From positions 1 to 10,837 of the forward strand of contig CAMBHX010000050.1 of the NCBI GenBank assembly GCA_945867285.1: DNA of 10,837 nucleotides, given 5' to 3'. Each line of letters opens with the position of its first letter. Position 1 is the first letter of the stretch. Below, piece by piece: positions 1-7,818 of the stretch. The stretch is from Sulfuricurvum sp. IAE1 (GTDB lineage Bacteria > Campylobacterota > Campylobacteria > Campylobacterales > Sulfurimonadaceae). A program made the position numbers and the translations under genes. The notes under the pieces are model-generated. The model searched no databases. It was not told the origin of the DNA and saw only the letters and a program-made list of their open reading frames with translations.

Positions 1-428
1 CCCGCCATCAAAAATGCAAACATTGCAATAGGATTAAGCTTGAGATGTTTCATCTTTGCCAAAATAATGGGAGTGAGGATAAGCGCCGCACCGTCATTGG
101 CAAAAAATGCCGCCACTAGTGCCCCTAAAATCATCATATAGACAAACATTAGCTGTCCATTTCCCCGCGACACGCGGACCATTTTCAAGGCGGCCCACTC
201 AAAAAATCCAACCTCATCAAGCACCATTGACAATAATATAATCCCGATAAATGCTAATGTCGCATCCCAAACTATCGATGTAACTGTCCATACGTCAGTA
301 ATGCTCACCACACCTATCGCTACTGCCACTACTGCACCTGCTACCGCTGATGTACCGATTTGCAATCCCCGTGGCTGCCAAATAATGAAGGTTAACGTAA
401 CCAAAAACAGAGCAATAGCGAGTAACAT
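1..428 (-). CDS. arsB: ArsB-type arsenite efflux permease, N-terminal part (runs off left edge)
   Basis: Inner-membrane permease expected to export arsenite (or antimonite), alone or with an ArsA ATPase. About 142 N-terminal residues are in the window; the rest lies to the left. The start MLLAIALFLVTLTFIIWQP, the segment LLSMVLDEVGFFEWAALKM and the motif FFANDGAALILTP match E. coli-type ArsB closely, and the visible part is almost entirely hydrophobic membrane segments. The ATG (428-426) is preceded by AAGGAAA seven bases upstream, which supports this start. It is divergent from flgA, and a dyad of ArsR-operator type lies just upstream, so arsenic-dependent repression is likely; no arsR gene is in the window. 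Confident for the ArsB family; the exact substrate is inferred. Confidence 0.9.
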   Translation of the reverse strand, partial: MLLAIALFLVTLTFIIWQPRGLQIGTSAVAGAVVAVAIGVVSITDVWTVTSIVWDATLAFIGIILLSMVLDEVGFFEWAALKMVRVSRGNGQLMFVYMMILGALVAAFFANDGAALILTPIILAKMKHLKLNPIAMFAFLMA

Positions 429-455
429 AATGTTTCCTTGTAAAAAAATTTGTGC

Positions 456-461
456 ATTGTA
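456..461 (-). promoter_or_regulatory. Likely -10 box of the arsB promoter
   Basis: On the minus strand the sequence reads TACAAT, 28 bases before the arsB start codon. No good -35 box sits 17 bases upstream; that place is taken by the dyad at 468-489. Poor -35 boxes are usual for sigma-70 promoters of this phylum. Inferred from sequence only. Confidence 0.45.
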
Positions 462-467
462 TCATAA

Positions 468-489
468 TATCAATATATCTTGATATATT
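468..489. promoter_or_regulatory. Overlapping dyads between arsB and flgA, candidate ArsR-type operator
   Basis: Two overlapping perfect inverted repeats are visible: TATCAA-N6-TTGATA (468-485) and AATATATC-TT-GATATATT (472-489). The first has the shape of operators bound by ArsR/SmtB winged-helix repressors. It covers the -35/spacer region of the presumed arsB promoter, where a repressor would block transcription, and it also contains the -35 hexamer of the presumed flgA promoter. That a repressor binds here is inferred; ArsR itself is not encoded in the window. Confidence 0.5.
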
Positions 490-508
490 ATTTTTATTTG
501 ATTACAAT
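480..508 (+). promoter_or_regulatory. Sigma-70-type promoter for the flgA operon
   Basis: TTGATA (480-485) and TACAAT (503-508) are separated by exactly 17 bases, a good match to sigma-70 elements. Transcription would start near 515 and give a leader of about 70 bases before flgA. No sigma-54 (-24 GG / -12 GC) element of the kind used for many epsilonproteobacterial flagellar genes was seen. The -35 hexamer lies inside the dyad at 468-489, so a repressor there would affect both directions. Confidence 0.5.
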
Positions 509-584
509 TCTAAAATTGGGAAGGATGAATACCATAATTATCACCTCTCATACCTAAGCATCGTCATGTTACAATACTGCTATC

Positions 585-1448
585 ATGATAAAGTTTTTTT
601 TAACAATCGTTTTTTTTACACATCTCGTTGGAGCAAACACACTTCAACGTAGCTATACATTTTCTAATCCTATTATCACCTCCAGTGATCTCAATGTAAC
701 GTGCTCCAAACACTTTGAAATTGTACGTATTCCTGATGGAAAAACCTCTTATCGAATGAATGCAAATATTATCCTCAAAACCTTTGAGCTCAATAATTGT
801 GTTTTGGAAAATAAAGAAGTGAAATATGTAACTTTCACTAAAAAAAGTAATATCAGCTATGAAGTTTTGTATGAACAAGCAAATACATATTTCCTTTCAA
901 ACTACCCAAATATGCGTATTAAATCTCTCCAAATTCACCCCCATGGCTACCTGGATACACTTCCCGCCAATCCTGTGGCTATTTTTGATAAAGATGGATA
1001 TTTAAGAAACAAAGGAGTATTTTATATCCTTAACGATGAAGGATTGCGTCGTTATTTTGACTACTTTTTGGATGCTTCCATCATATGTTTACACACCTCC
1101 CAAAAAGTCTCTCGCAAAGACCCTCTCTCACTAAATAACTGCACCCTTAAAGAAATTCCTTTTGTCTTCTTTCGTAGTAAACCGCTATCGACTATTTTAA
1201 CTGACCGTCGATTTCGCTCATCACTAGCTCAAGATAGCCTCATTACCGATCGTCAAATCGAACTAAAACCGATTGTTTTGCGCAATTCCAAAGTGAATGT
1301 TCAAGTGAGAAGTGATACCGTTGTCGTTGAGTTTATGGCTACCGCTACCAAAGAGGGAGCGCTATATGATATTATTACGATTGAAAAAGCCGACAAAAAG
1401 CGTGTACGCGCCAAAATCATCGGAGAAAACAGTGTGGAGCTTCAATGA
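585..1448 (+). CDS. flgA: Flagellar basal-body P-ring formation chaperone FlgA
   Basis: FlgA is a periplasmic chaperone that helps FlgI polymerise into the P-ring around the flagellar rod. The 287-residue product starts with a signal peptide (MIKFFLTIVFFTHLVGA, cleavage probably near residue 17). The C-terminal part, about residues 195-287, is SAF/FlgA-like and ends with the characteristic pattern GALYDIITIEKADKKRVRAK followed by IIGENSVEL. The N-terminal half is poorly conserved, and the protein is longer than classical enterobacterial FlgA (about 220 residues). ATG 585 is the only reasonable in-frame start, since the preceding in-frame stop is at 555-557, but its ribosome binding site is weak. 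It is the first gene of the long operon; its stop overlaps the ubiX start as ATGA. Identification rests on the C-terminal pattern and on the gene order, which matches C. jejuni as I recall it. Confidence 0.8.
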   Translation: MIKFFLTIVFFTHLVGANTLQRSYTFSNPIITSSDLNVTCSKHFEIVRIPDGKTSYRMNANIILKTFELNNCVLENKEVKYVTFTKKSNISYEVLYEQANTYFLSNYPNMRIKSLQIHPHGYLDTLPANPVAIFDKDGYLRNKGVFYILNDEGLRRYFDYFLDASIICLHTSQKVSRKDPLSLNNCTLKEIPFVFFRSKPLSTILTDRRFRSSLAQDSLITDRQIELKPIVLRNSKVNVQVRSDTVVVEFMATATKEGALYDIITIEKADKKRVRAKIIGENSVELQ

Positions 1449-1975
1449 AAATTATCGTAGGTATTAGTGGTGCTAGCGGTGCATCATTGGGATTAAAATT
1501 TTTACATGCTCTTCCAGCTGAGATGACAAAACATCTCATTGTTTCTGATCATGCTCATATTGTTTTAGACAAAGAAGACAATACACACATCCATACCAAT
1601 GATGAGATATGGGCATCTGTCGCATCAGGTTCGTATGGTGCTGATGCTATGATTATTACCCCATGTAGTATGAATACATTGGCAAAAATAGCCTGTGGAA
1701 TTGCTGACAACCTCATTACTAGAGCTGCTAGCGTGATGATAAAGGAGCAAAAAAAACTGATTTTAGCCCCTAGAGAAGTCCCTTTTTCTCCTATTGCTTT
1801 GGAAAATATGCTCAAACTCTCTCGTATTGGAGTCATCATTGCCCCTCCAGCTTTAGCATACTATGGCGAACAATCCACACTTGAAGAGATGGAAAATTTT
1901 ATGATAGGAAAATGGATGGATCTTTTAGGTATTGACAATAATCTTTATAAGCGATGGAATGGCAATGAGCACTAA
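1445..1975 (+). CDS. ubiX: UbiX-family flavin prenyltransferase (prenylated FMN synthase)
   Basis: UbiX joins a dimethylallyl group to FMN, making the prenylated FMN cofactor of UbiD-type decarboxylases. In this phylum that supply would serve a UbiD/MqnL-like step of quinone synthesis; the partner is not in the window. Visible motifs are the N-terminal flavin-binding GISGASGASLG (residues 6-16), TPCSMNTLAKIACGIADNL (72-90), RAASVMIKEQKKL (93-105) and REVP (110-113, usually RETP). The region PPALAYY (134-140) replaces the common PAMPAFY. The length of 176 residues is normal. The start overlaps the flgA stop by four bases (ATGA) with GGAG five bases upstream, so translation is probably coupled. 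The family is clear. Confidence 0.9.
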   Translation: MKIIVGISGASGASLGLKFLHALPAEMTKHLIVSDHAHIVLDKEDNTHIHTNDEIWASVASGSYGADAMIITPCSMNTLAKIACGIADNLITRAASVMIKEQKKLILAPREVPFSPIALENMLKLSRIGVIIAPPALAYYGEQSTLEEMENFMIGKWMDLLGIDNNLYKRWNGNEH

Positions 1976-2462
1976 AACAATCGCCCTTTATCCGGGTACT
2001 TTTGACCCTATAACTAATGGTCATTTTGATATTATTGAGCGGGGCTTACGACTTTTTGATGAAGTCATTGTCGCAGTTGCAGACTCACGCGACAAACGAC
2101 CTATGTTTACCCTACAACAGCGCATCGAAATGGCAACACTCGCGACACAGGATTTGAAAAACGTCCGGGTTGTGGGATTTGATAATCTTACTGTAGAACT
2201 CGCCCACTCTCTTGAAGCTGGCTTTCTCATTCGTGGATTACGAGCAGTCAGTGATTTTGAATTTGAACTTCAATTAGGTTATCTCAACCACTCTCTTGAT
2301 CCCAATATCGAAACCGTCTACCTCATGCCCCGACTCAAGCATGCTTTCATCAGCTCATCCATTGTTCGTAATTTGCTCAAATTCAACGGTAAAACTGATC
2401 ATTTGCTTCCTACAACGGTTCAAAATGTTATTTGGGGGATGAACTCATGTACATTGCAATAG
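1965..2462 (+). CDS. coaD: Phosphopantetheine adenylyltransferase (CoaD)
   Basis: CoaD transfers AMP from ATP to 4'-phosphopantetheine, the next-to-last step of coenzyme A synthesis, in the cytosol. The 165-residue product has the nucleotidyltransferase signature YPGTFDPITNGH (residues 9-20, TNGH as the T/HxGH motif), RGLRAVSDFEFE (90-101) and the ATP-binding ISSSIVR (129-135). The reading frame stays open further upstream (ATG at 1932 and 1959), but ATG 1965 gives the standard family N-terminus and has TGGA six bases before it, so it was chosen. It overlaps the ubiX end by 11 bases and the tmk start by 16. Family length is about 160 residues, so it looks intact. Confidence 0.93.
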   Translation: MSTKTIALYPGTFDPITNGHFDIIERGLRLFDEVIVAVADSRDKRPMFTLQQRIEMATLATQDLKNVRVVGFDNLTVELAHSLEAGFLIRGLRAVSDFEFELQLGYLNHSLDPNIETVYLMPRLKHAFISSSIVRNLLKFNGKTDHLLPTTVQNVIWGMNSCTLQ

Positions 2463-3028
2463 AGGGAATTGACACAGCGGGTAAAAGTACCCAAATTGAA
2501 CGTTTACGTGACCATTTTCCCAATGCTTTGATTACCAAAGAACCAGGAGGGACTCCTGCAGGTGTAGAAATACGCAATATGGTGCTACACGGAAATCTAA
2601 CTAGCAAAACCGCTGAGATGCTCTTGTTTTTAGCCGATCGTGCTCTTCATACCCAATCCGTTATCGTGCCCAACATGAACCGTATGATAATTACCGATCG
2701 TAGTGCTGTATCAGGTATGGCATACGCAACAGTACAAAATCTGTGTGACGAATCCACTCTGGTCATGCTCAATCGATTGGCCACAGCAGGGACATTACCC
2801 AGTCATGTATTCATACTCCAGCTCACACCGCAAGAGTTGACCCACCGATTGAGCCAAAAAGAGCACGATGCAATTGAGGCACGAGGTATTGAGTATCTTT
2901 TAGCCATTCAAGATGCACTCATCAACGCTGCAAGTGCACTGGGAATTCAAACCCATATTATTGATGCAACACAACCCATCGACACTATAACGGACGAAAT
3001 TATTACACATATCCAAGGGGCATTATGA
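2447..3028 (+). CDS. tmk: Thymidylate kinase
   Basis: Tmk phosphorylates dTMP to dTDP with ATP, essential for dTTP supply. The 193-residue protein begins directly with the first beta strand and P-loop, EGIDTAGKST (residues 6-15), followed by KEPGGT (31-36), the DR at 64-65 and the second DR motif TDRSAVSGMAYA (83-94). The usual DRY/DRH is DRS here, a variant I believe is common in epsilonproteobacterial Tmk. Basic residues in the later LID-like stretch (RLSQKEHDAIEARG) fit a type II, E. coli-like enzyme. ATG 2447 is preferred over ATG 2432 because GGGGGA (2434-2439) lies seven bases before it and the earlier start only adds five residues ahead of the first strand. It overlaps coaD by 16 bases and hisS by 4 (ATGA), indicating translational coupling. 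Confidence 0.93.
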   Translation: MYIAIEGIDTAGKSTQIERLRDHFPNALITKEPGGTPAGVEIRNMVLHGNLTSKTAEMLLFLADRALHTQSVIVPNMNRMIITDRSAVSGMAYATVQNLCDESTLVMLNRLATAGTLPSHVFILQLTPQELTHRLSQKEHDAIEARGIEYLLAIQDALINAASALGIQTHIIDATQPIDTITDEIITHIQGAL

Positions 3029-4248
3029 TCCAATCATTACGTGGGATGAACGACATCCTAGAAGAAAACTATGAGCGCTTTGACTATTTTATTTCTACTG
3101 CTACTCGTATTGCCAAGAACTACGGCTTTCATTACATCGAAACACCCCTGCTCGAAGAAACTGCCCTTTTTAAACGCTCTGTAGGTGAGAGCAGCGATAT
3201 TGTAGGCAAAGAGATGTATCAGTTCACTGACAAAGGGAATAATGATGTATGTTTGCGCCCCGAGGGGACAGCGGGAGTTGTTCGTGCATTTGTTCAAAAC
3301 AAACTGGACAAAAAAGGGGGAATTCACCGCTTCTATTACCATGGTTCTATGTTTCGCTACGAACGACCTCAAAAAGGGAGATTGCGTCAGTTTCACCAGT
3401 TTGGCGTTGAGAGTTTTGGTGTAGAGAGTGTTCACGAAGATGCATCAATGATTATGATGGTTGCAGATATCTTAGGAGCACTGGGTATTGGCTATCGACT
3501 CAAACTGAACTCATTAGGGAACCAAAACTGTATGCCTGCCTACCGTGAAAAACTCATCGGTTTTATTGAGAGTTGTGGAGATGCTTTGTGTGAAGACTGC
3601 CAACGTCGTAAAATTACTAATCCTATTCGAGTATTAGATTGTAAAAATGACAACTGCCAGACACTGTACGTCAATGCTCCAAAACTCATCAATCATCTGT
3701 GTGATGAATGTCAAAATGATTTTGAATCTCTAAAAAGTATTTTAGACACCAACAATATTGCCTATGAAATCGACACCCATCTTGTACGTGGGCTGGATTA
3801 TTACTCCAAAACAGCTTTCGAGTTTGTCAGTGATGCCATCGGATCCCAAAGTGCTATTGCAGGTGGCGGAAGATATGATCGCCTGATCGAATTTTTGGAT
3901 GGAAAACCCACCCCTGCAGTGGGATTTGCTCTAGGGATTGAACGCCTTCTTGAACTCATCGTCATGCCTGAAACGGTGCGTGTTGGGTATTATTTTGGTG
4001 CGATGGAGGATGAATCACTACCGCTTATTATCCAAACAGCCCAAGTGATACGAAAGGGTAATAAAGCTGTTGTAGAATACTCCGCTAAAAAGCTCCAAAA
4101 CCATCTTAAAGGTGCCGACCGAGTCAATGCTCGATATTGTGCCGTTATTGGTGAAAATGAACGAAACAGTAATACTATTTGGATTAAAGATTTAGTTTTG
4201 CAAAAAGAGTCTATTATGGCACTTGATATACTTTTAAAAGGTGAATAA
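3025..4248 (+). CDS. hisS: Histidyl-tRNA synthetase
   Basis: Class II aminoacyl-tRNA synthetase that charges tRNA-His. The 407-residue product has the catalytic core motifs in order: RPEGT (residues 78-82), motif 2 FRYERPQKGRLRQFHQFGVE, the histidine-specific LVRGLDYY (253-260), AGGGRYDRL, and motif 3 VGFALGIERLLEL. A C-terminal anticodon-binding domain of about 80 residues follows. The insertion between motif 2 and the HisA motif is rich in cysteine: C184, C189-xx-C192, C206, C211 and C226-xx-C229. Paired cysteines here occur in some bacterial HisRS and could bind a metal; that is inference. AAGGGG lies five bases before the ATG. It overlaps tmk by four bases, and its TAA directly abuts the next start codon. 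Confidence 0.95.
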   Translation: MIQSLRGMNDILEENYERFDYFISTATRIAKNYGFHYIETPLLEETALFKRSVGESSDIVGKEMYQFTDKGNNDVCLRPEGTAGVVRAFVQNKLDKKGGIHRFYYHGSMFRYERPQKGRLRQFHQFGVESFGVESVHEDASMIMMVADILGALGIGYRLKLNSLGNQNCMPAYREKLIGFIESCGDALCEDCQRRKITNPIRVLDCKNDNCQTLYVNAPKLINHLCDECQNDFESLKSILDTNNIAYEIDTHLVRGLDYYSKTAFEFVSDAIGSQSAIAGGGRYDRLIEFLDGKPTPAVGFALGIERLLELIVMPETVRVGYYFGAMEDESLPLIIQTAQVIRKGNKAVVEYSAKKLQNHLKGADRVNARYCAVIGENERNSNTIWIKDLVLQKESIMALDILLKGE

Positions 4249-5970
4249 ATGTTTGAAACTATTGAGGAGTTTTTATTTGAATCCTTAGAATTCCTAGTAA
4301 TTTTATTTGTTTTCTTTATTTTTTCCCTCTATATTTATGATAAATATGTCCAACGTAAACATCAACTTCTCATAAACTACCCCGTAATTGGTAGAATGCG
4401 CTACATTTTTGAGGCATTACGAGAGCCATTACGACAATATTTTGCTGATGAAAAGTTTTACGAATCACGTGATAAAATTGACTGGGTCTACAAAGCCGCT
4501 AAAGATATTCCAAACTTTATGTCTTTTTCACTTTCACAACCTTTTTCCGGCTCTCGTTTTATTGTCAAACACTCATCCCATGTCCTTAATGAGGATGAAG
4601 TCAATCCTGATTTAGGAATAGTTTTTGGAGAAAATCGCACCTCTCCCTTCAAAACATCTACGCCGATTTTTCGCTCAGCAATGAGCGATGGGTCTATCAG
4701 CCCAGAGGGGATTCGTGCATTTGCAATGGGTGCTAGTATAGCCCATTTTCCGGTTAATACTGGCGAGGGAGGACTCACATCCAACTTTTTTTATACCCAT
4801 CGACCAGATATCCAAGCTGCAAAATATCTTGAAATAATTCAAGGGACGTGGTTTGCAGAACTGGCATTTAAACTCACTGTGTTTTTTTTCAATCATAGTC
4901 TTGCTATCAAAGTCTATCGTCGTATTTTACTCAATAGTGATACCGAAAATACTTACATCTACGATCCAAGATCACATATTTTGTTTCGAGTAAATTGGAA
5001 TGCTCCGCTGGAATACTTTCCAAAAGAAGTCCCTTCAGATATGCCTGATATTATATTTCAAATTGGGTCAGGTTTGTATGGTGTTCGTGATATTAAAGGG
5101 GATTTTGATTTTGATAGATACGAAAAAATTATGCGTTTTTGCCGTATGACAGAGATCAAAATCGCCCAAGGGGCTAAACAAACTGGTGGTAAACTAGCAG
5201 GTTCTAAAGTAACTCATGATATTGCCTACTATCGTGGTGTTGAACCCTTTAAAAATCTTATTTCCCCTAATCGTTTCCCGTATGCCTCTACCGATGATGA
5301 GCTCTTAGAATTTATTGCCAAACTCCAAGAAATTTCCGGTAAACCTGTTGGAATGAAGATCGTAATTTCTGATGACTCTAATGTCCGAAACTTAGCTAGT
5401 GAAATGTCACAACGTAAACGTGAATCAAAATCCAATCCTGATTTTATCACCGTTGATAGTGGTGATGGTGGAAGCGCTACTGCACCACTAGAACTCATGA
5501 GTGCCGTAGGTCTAACCACACTCAATGCCTTGTATGTCTTGGACACTATCATGAAAGACTACGGGCTTCGTGACGATCTCAAAATTATCTCCAGTGGGAA
5601 GATCCTAACACCCGACGATGTTGTCATTGCCCTTGCTATGGGAGCAGATTCTGTTGGGATTGCTCGCGGATTTATGATGAGCAGTGGCTGTATCCGTGCG
5701 AGACTATGTTCTGGTACAGGCTCCCATCAATGTCCAGTAGGGCTTGCTACTCAAGACCCAAAACTTCGGGCATCATTCTTGGTACTTCGACAAGCAGGAG
5801 AAATTGCCAACTATCATAACAATCTCATCAAAGGAATTAAAAATATGATGGCGGTTATGGAGATCAAAAATATCACTGATCTTAACCGTGGCAATCTGAC
5901 TTTCCGTAACGAAAATGGAGAGATTTATTTCGACATTGATATCTATTTTCACCAAAAATTCCACCATTAA
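4249..5970 (+). CDS. Membrane-anchored FMN-binding glutamate-synthase-domain protein, function unknown
   Basis: The 573-residue protein corresponds to the FMN/iron-sulfur synthase domain of GltB only. It lacks the N-terminal glutaminase domain and the C-terminal beta-helix, so it is not a complete glutamate synthase. One transmembrane segment (about residues 13-31) is followed by basic residues, placing the body in the cytoplasm. Core motifs are SAMSDGSISPEG, NTGEGG (170-175), GAKQTGGKLAG (308 onward, altered from GAKPGEGGxLPG), DSGDGGSATAP (403-413) and SSGKILTPDDVVIALAMGAD. The iron-sulfur cysteines are C481, C487 and C495, spaced x5/x7 rather than the x5/x4 of GltB. AAGG lies seven bases before the ATG, which directly follows the hisS stop. 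It sits between hisS and speA, where I recall C. jejuni having no extra gene. Its substrate cannot be told; a redox or amide-nitrogen reaction is only a guess. Confidence 0.8.
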   Translation: MFETIEEFLFESLEFLVILFVFFIFSLYIYDKYVQRKHQLLINYPVIGRMRYIFEALREPLRQYFADEKFYESRDKIDWVYKAAKDIPNFMSFSLSQPFSGSRFIVKHSSHVLNEDEVNPDLGIVFGENRTSPFKTSTPIFRSAMSDGSISPEGIRAFAMGASIAHFPVNTGEGGLTSNFFYTHRPDIQAAKYLEIIQGTWFAELAFKLTVFFFNHSLAIKVYRRILLNSDTENTYIYDPRSHILFRVNWNAPLEYFPKEVPSDMPDIIFQIGSGLYGVRDIKGDFDFDRYEKIMRFCRMTEIKIAQGAKQTGGKLAGSKVTHDIAYYRGVEPFKNLISPNRFPYASTDDELLEFIAKLQEISGKPVGMKIVISDDSNVRNLASEMSQRKRESKSNPDFITVDSGDGGSATAPLELMSAVGLTTLNALYVLDTIMKDYGLRDDLKIISSGKILTPDDVVIALAMGADSVGIARGFMMSSGCIRARLCSGTGSHQCPVGLATQDPKLRASFLVLRQAGEIANYHNNLIKGIKNMMAVMEIKNITDLNRGNLTFRNENGEIYFDIDIYFHQKFHH

Positions 5971-5979
5971 AGAGGTCTC

Positions 5980-7809
5980 ATGCAAAACTACGGAATTGAT
6001 ATATGGGGAGAAAACAACTTTTTTATCGATCAGGGAATGGTCAAGATTAACTATAAAAGTTCTCCTTCTCTTATTGAAATAGCACAAAAAATTCGTAAAA
6101 CTAACCTAAGCGGTCCGCTGATTTTACGTTTTCCTCATCTGATTGGTAAACAAATCGATTTACTCTACTCCAATTTTCAACGTGCTATTTTTGAAAACGA
6201 TTACACCGGTAAATTTCACGCTGTTTTCCCTCTAAAAGTCAACCAATTCCCTGAAGCCGTTGATGCTATTGTAGAACATGGTGTCAAATACAACTATGGC
6301 CTCGAAGCAGGTTCCAAAGCAGAACTTGCTATCGCAATGGCAAAAACAGCACTTGGTTCACCCATCACCGTCAATGGATTCAAGGATGAGGAGATGATAA
6401 CATTAGGATTCATTGCTGCTCAAATGGGACATAACATCACTATTACTATAGAAGGTCTAGGTGAGTTGGAGTGGATCATTGATGTGGCACAACAGTGTAA
6501 TCTCAAAGTCCCCAATATTGGCATTCGTATCCGGTTACAAAGTGAGGGCTCTGGCGTATGGGCAAAAAGTAGCGGTTTAAGTGCGAAATTTGGTCTCACT
6601 TCTACAGAACTCATCGAAGCTATGAACATGCTCCAAGAGCACAATATGGTACAGCACTTTACGATGATTCACTTCCACGTCGGTTCTCAAATGCAAGACA
6701 TCTCAACGCTAAAACGTGTTTTGCGTGAATCAGGAAATATCTATGCTGAACTCAAAAAAATGGGCGCAAGCCACCTAGGCGCGATTAACATCGGTGGAGG
6801 GTTGGCCGTAGAATATTCTCAACATACTTCCAACCGTTTACGCAATTATACCCTCGAAGAGTTTTCCAATAGTGTTGTCTTTTTGTTACGCGAGATTATG
6901 AATGCCAAGGGGGTAGAACATCCCGATATTTTCACCGAATCCGGACGATTTATTGTAGCATCACATTCGGTACTTATTACCCCCGTTTTGGAACTTTTCT
7001 CCCATGATTACCAAGAAAAATCACTTAAGCTTAAAGAGATTAATCCTCCATTGATCGAAGAACTTAAAGAACTTAATGCCCTCCTCTCTCCTCGTACATG
7101 TATCGAGTATATGCACGATGCACTTGATCATATGGAATCACTCCTTACACTGTTTAACTTGGGTCACATTGACTTGCAAGATCGATCCAATGCAGAGATT
7201 TTAGTGCATCAAATTATCAAAAAATCTCTTTATCTCTCTCAAGACAATCTATTGCCAGAGATCGAGAGATTACAGGTTAAACTGCAAGAGCGTTATCTTA
7301 TCAACAGCTCTATTTTTCAAAGTATCCCAGACTATTGGGGATTACAACAACCCTTCCCTATTATGCCACTAGATCGCCTAAGCGTCCCTGCTATTCGAGC
7401 TGCAAGTCTGTGGGATATCACATGTGATAGTGATGGAGAGATTAAATTTAAGCCTGAAACCCCCCTATATCTTCATGATATTGATTTGGATGAAGAGGAA
7501 TATTTTCTAGGATTTTTCAATGTTGGAGCCTATCAAGAGACATTAGGTATGAACCACAATCTATTCACCCATCCCAGCGAATGTACGATTTTGATCAATG
7601 ATGACGGATACGAGATTGAAAATTTTACCGAATCAGATAATGTATTGAATATTCTTGAAGACATTGGATATGATAGCTCTAAACTTCTCACCAACCTTAA
7701 AAATAAATTGGCAACCAGTGAATTTAGTGCAGAAGAAGAAAAAAGTGATACACTTCAAAAACTCGAAATGTATCTCTACCAAAATGGTTATTTACGCACT
7801 ACTCGATAA
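5980..7809 (+). CDS. speA: Biosynthetic arginine decarboxylase (PLP enzyme)
   Basis: Converts arginine to agmatine, the first step of polyamine synthesis through putrescine. The 609-residue protein has the alanine-racemase-like fold of SpeA: the PLP-binding lysine K86 in FPLKVNQ, IHFHVGSQMQDI, the phosphate-binding GGGL (272-275), ESGRFIVASHSVL, and the C-terminal active-site segment with C482 in TCDSDGEI. It starts with MQNYGIDIWG, a usual SpeA N-terminus. Length is somewhat below E. coli SpeA (658) but normal for this phylum as I recall it. AGAGG (5971-5975) is four bases before the ATG, nine bases after the previous stop. No sign of damage. Confidence 0.95.
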   Translation: MQNYGIDIWGENNFFIDQGMVKINYKSSPSLIEIAQKIRKTNLSGPLILRFPHLIGKQIDLLYSNFQRAIFENDYTGKFHAVFPLKVNQFPEAVDAIVEHGVKYNYGLEAGSKAELAIAMAKTALGSPITVNGFKDEEMITLGFIAAQMGHNITITIEGLGELEWIIDVAQQCNLKVPNIGIRIRLQSEGSGVWAKSSGLSAKFGLTSTELIEAMNMLQEHNMVQHFTMIHFHVGSQMQDISTLKRVLRESGNIYAELKKMGASHLGAINIGGGLAVEYSQHTSNRLRNYTLEEFSNSVVFLLREIMNAKGVEHPDIFTESGRFIVASHSVLITPVLELFSHDYQEKSLKLKEINPPLIEELKELNALLSPRTCIEYMHDALDHMESLLTLFNLGHIDLQDRSNAEILVHQIIKKSLYLSQDNLLPEIERLQVKLQERYLINSSIFQSIPDYWGLQQPFPIMPLDRLSVPAIRAASLWDITCDSDGEIKFKPETPLYLHDIDLDEEEYFLGFFNVGAYQETLGMNHNLFTHPSECTILINDDGYEIENFTESDNVLNILEDIGYDSSKLLTNLKNKLATSEFSAEEEKSDTLQKLEMYLYQNGYLRTTR

Positions 7810-7818
7810 GGATTATAA

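Noticed and set aside
301..483. A 60-codon plus-strand frame rich in T and A residues
   Set aside because: It lies antisense to the strongly supported arsB start and has no ribosome binding site; the composition is a by-product of ArsB codons.
452..652. A 66-codon frame across the arsB/flgA gap
   Set aside because: It overlaps the FlgA signal peptide in another frame, has no ribosome binding site and covers the promoter elements.
2785..2800. The string GCAGGGACATT inside tmk, identical to part of the hairpin region at 8564-8575, next to a CAATCGATTG palindrome
   Set aside because: It encodes conserved Tmk residues (ATAGTLPSH), and the spacing to the palindrome does not match the repeat plan seen around ribBA, so it is treated as chance.
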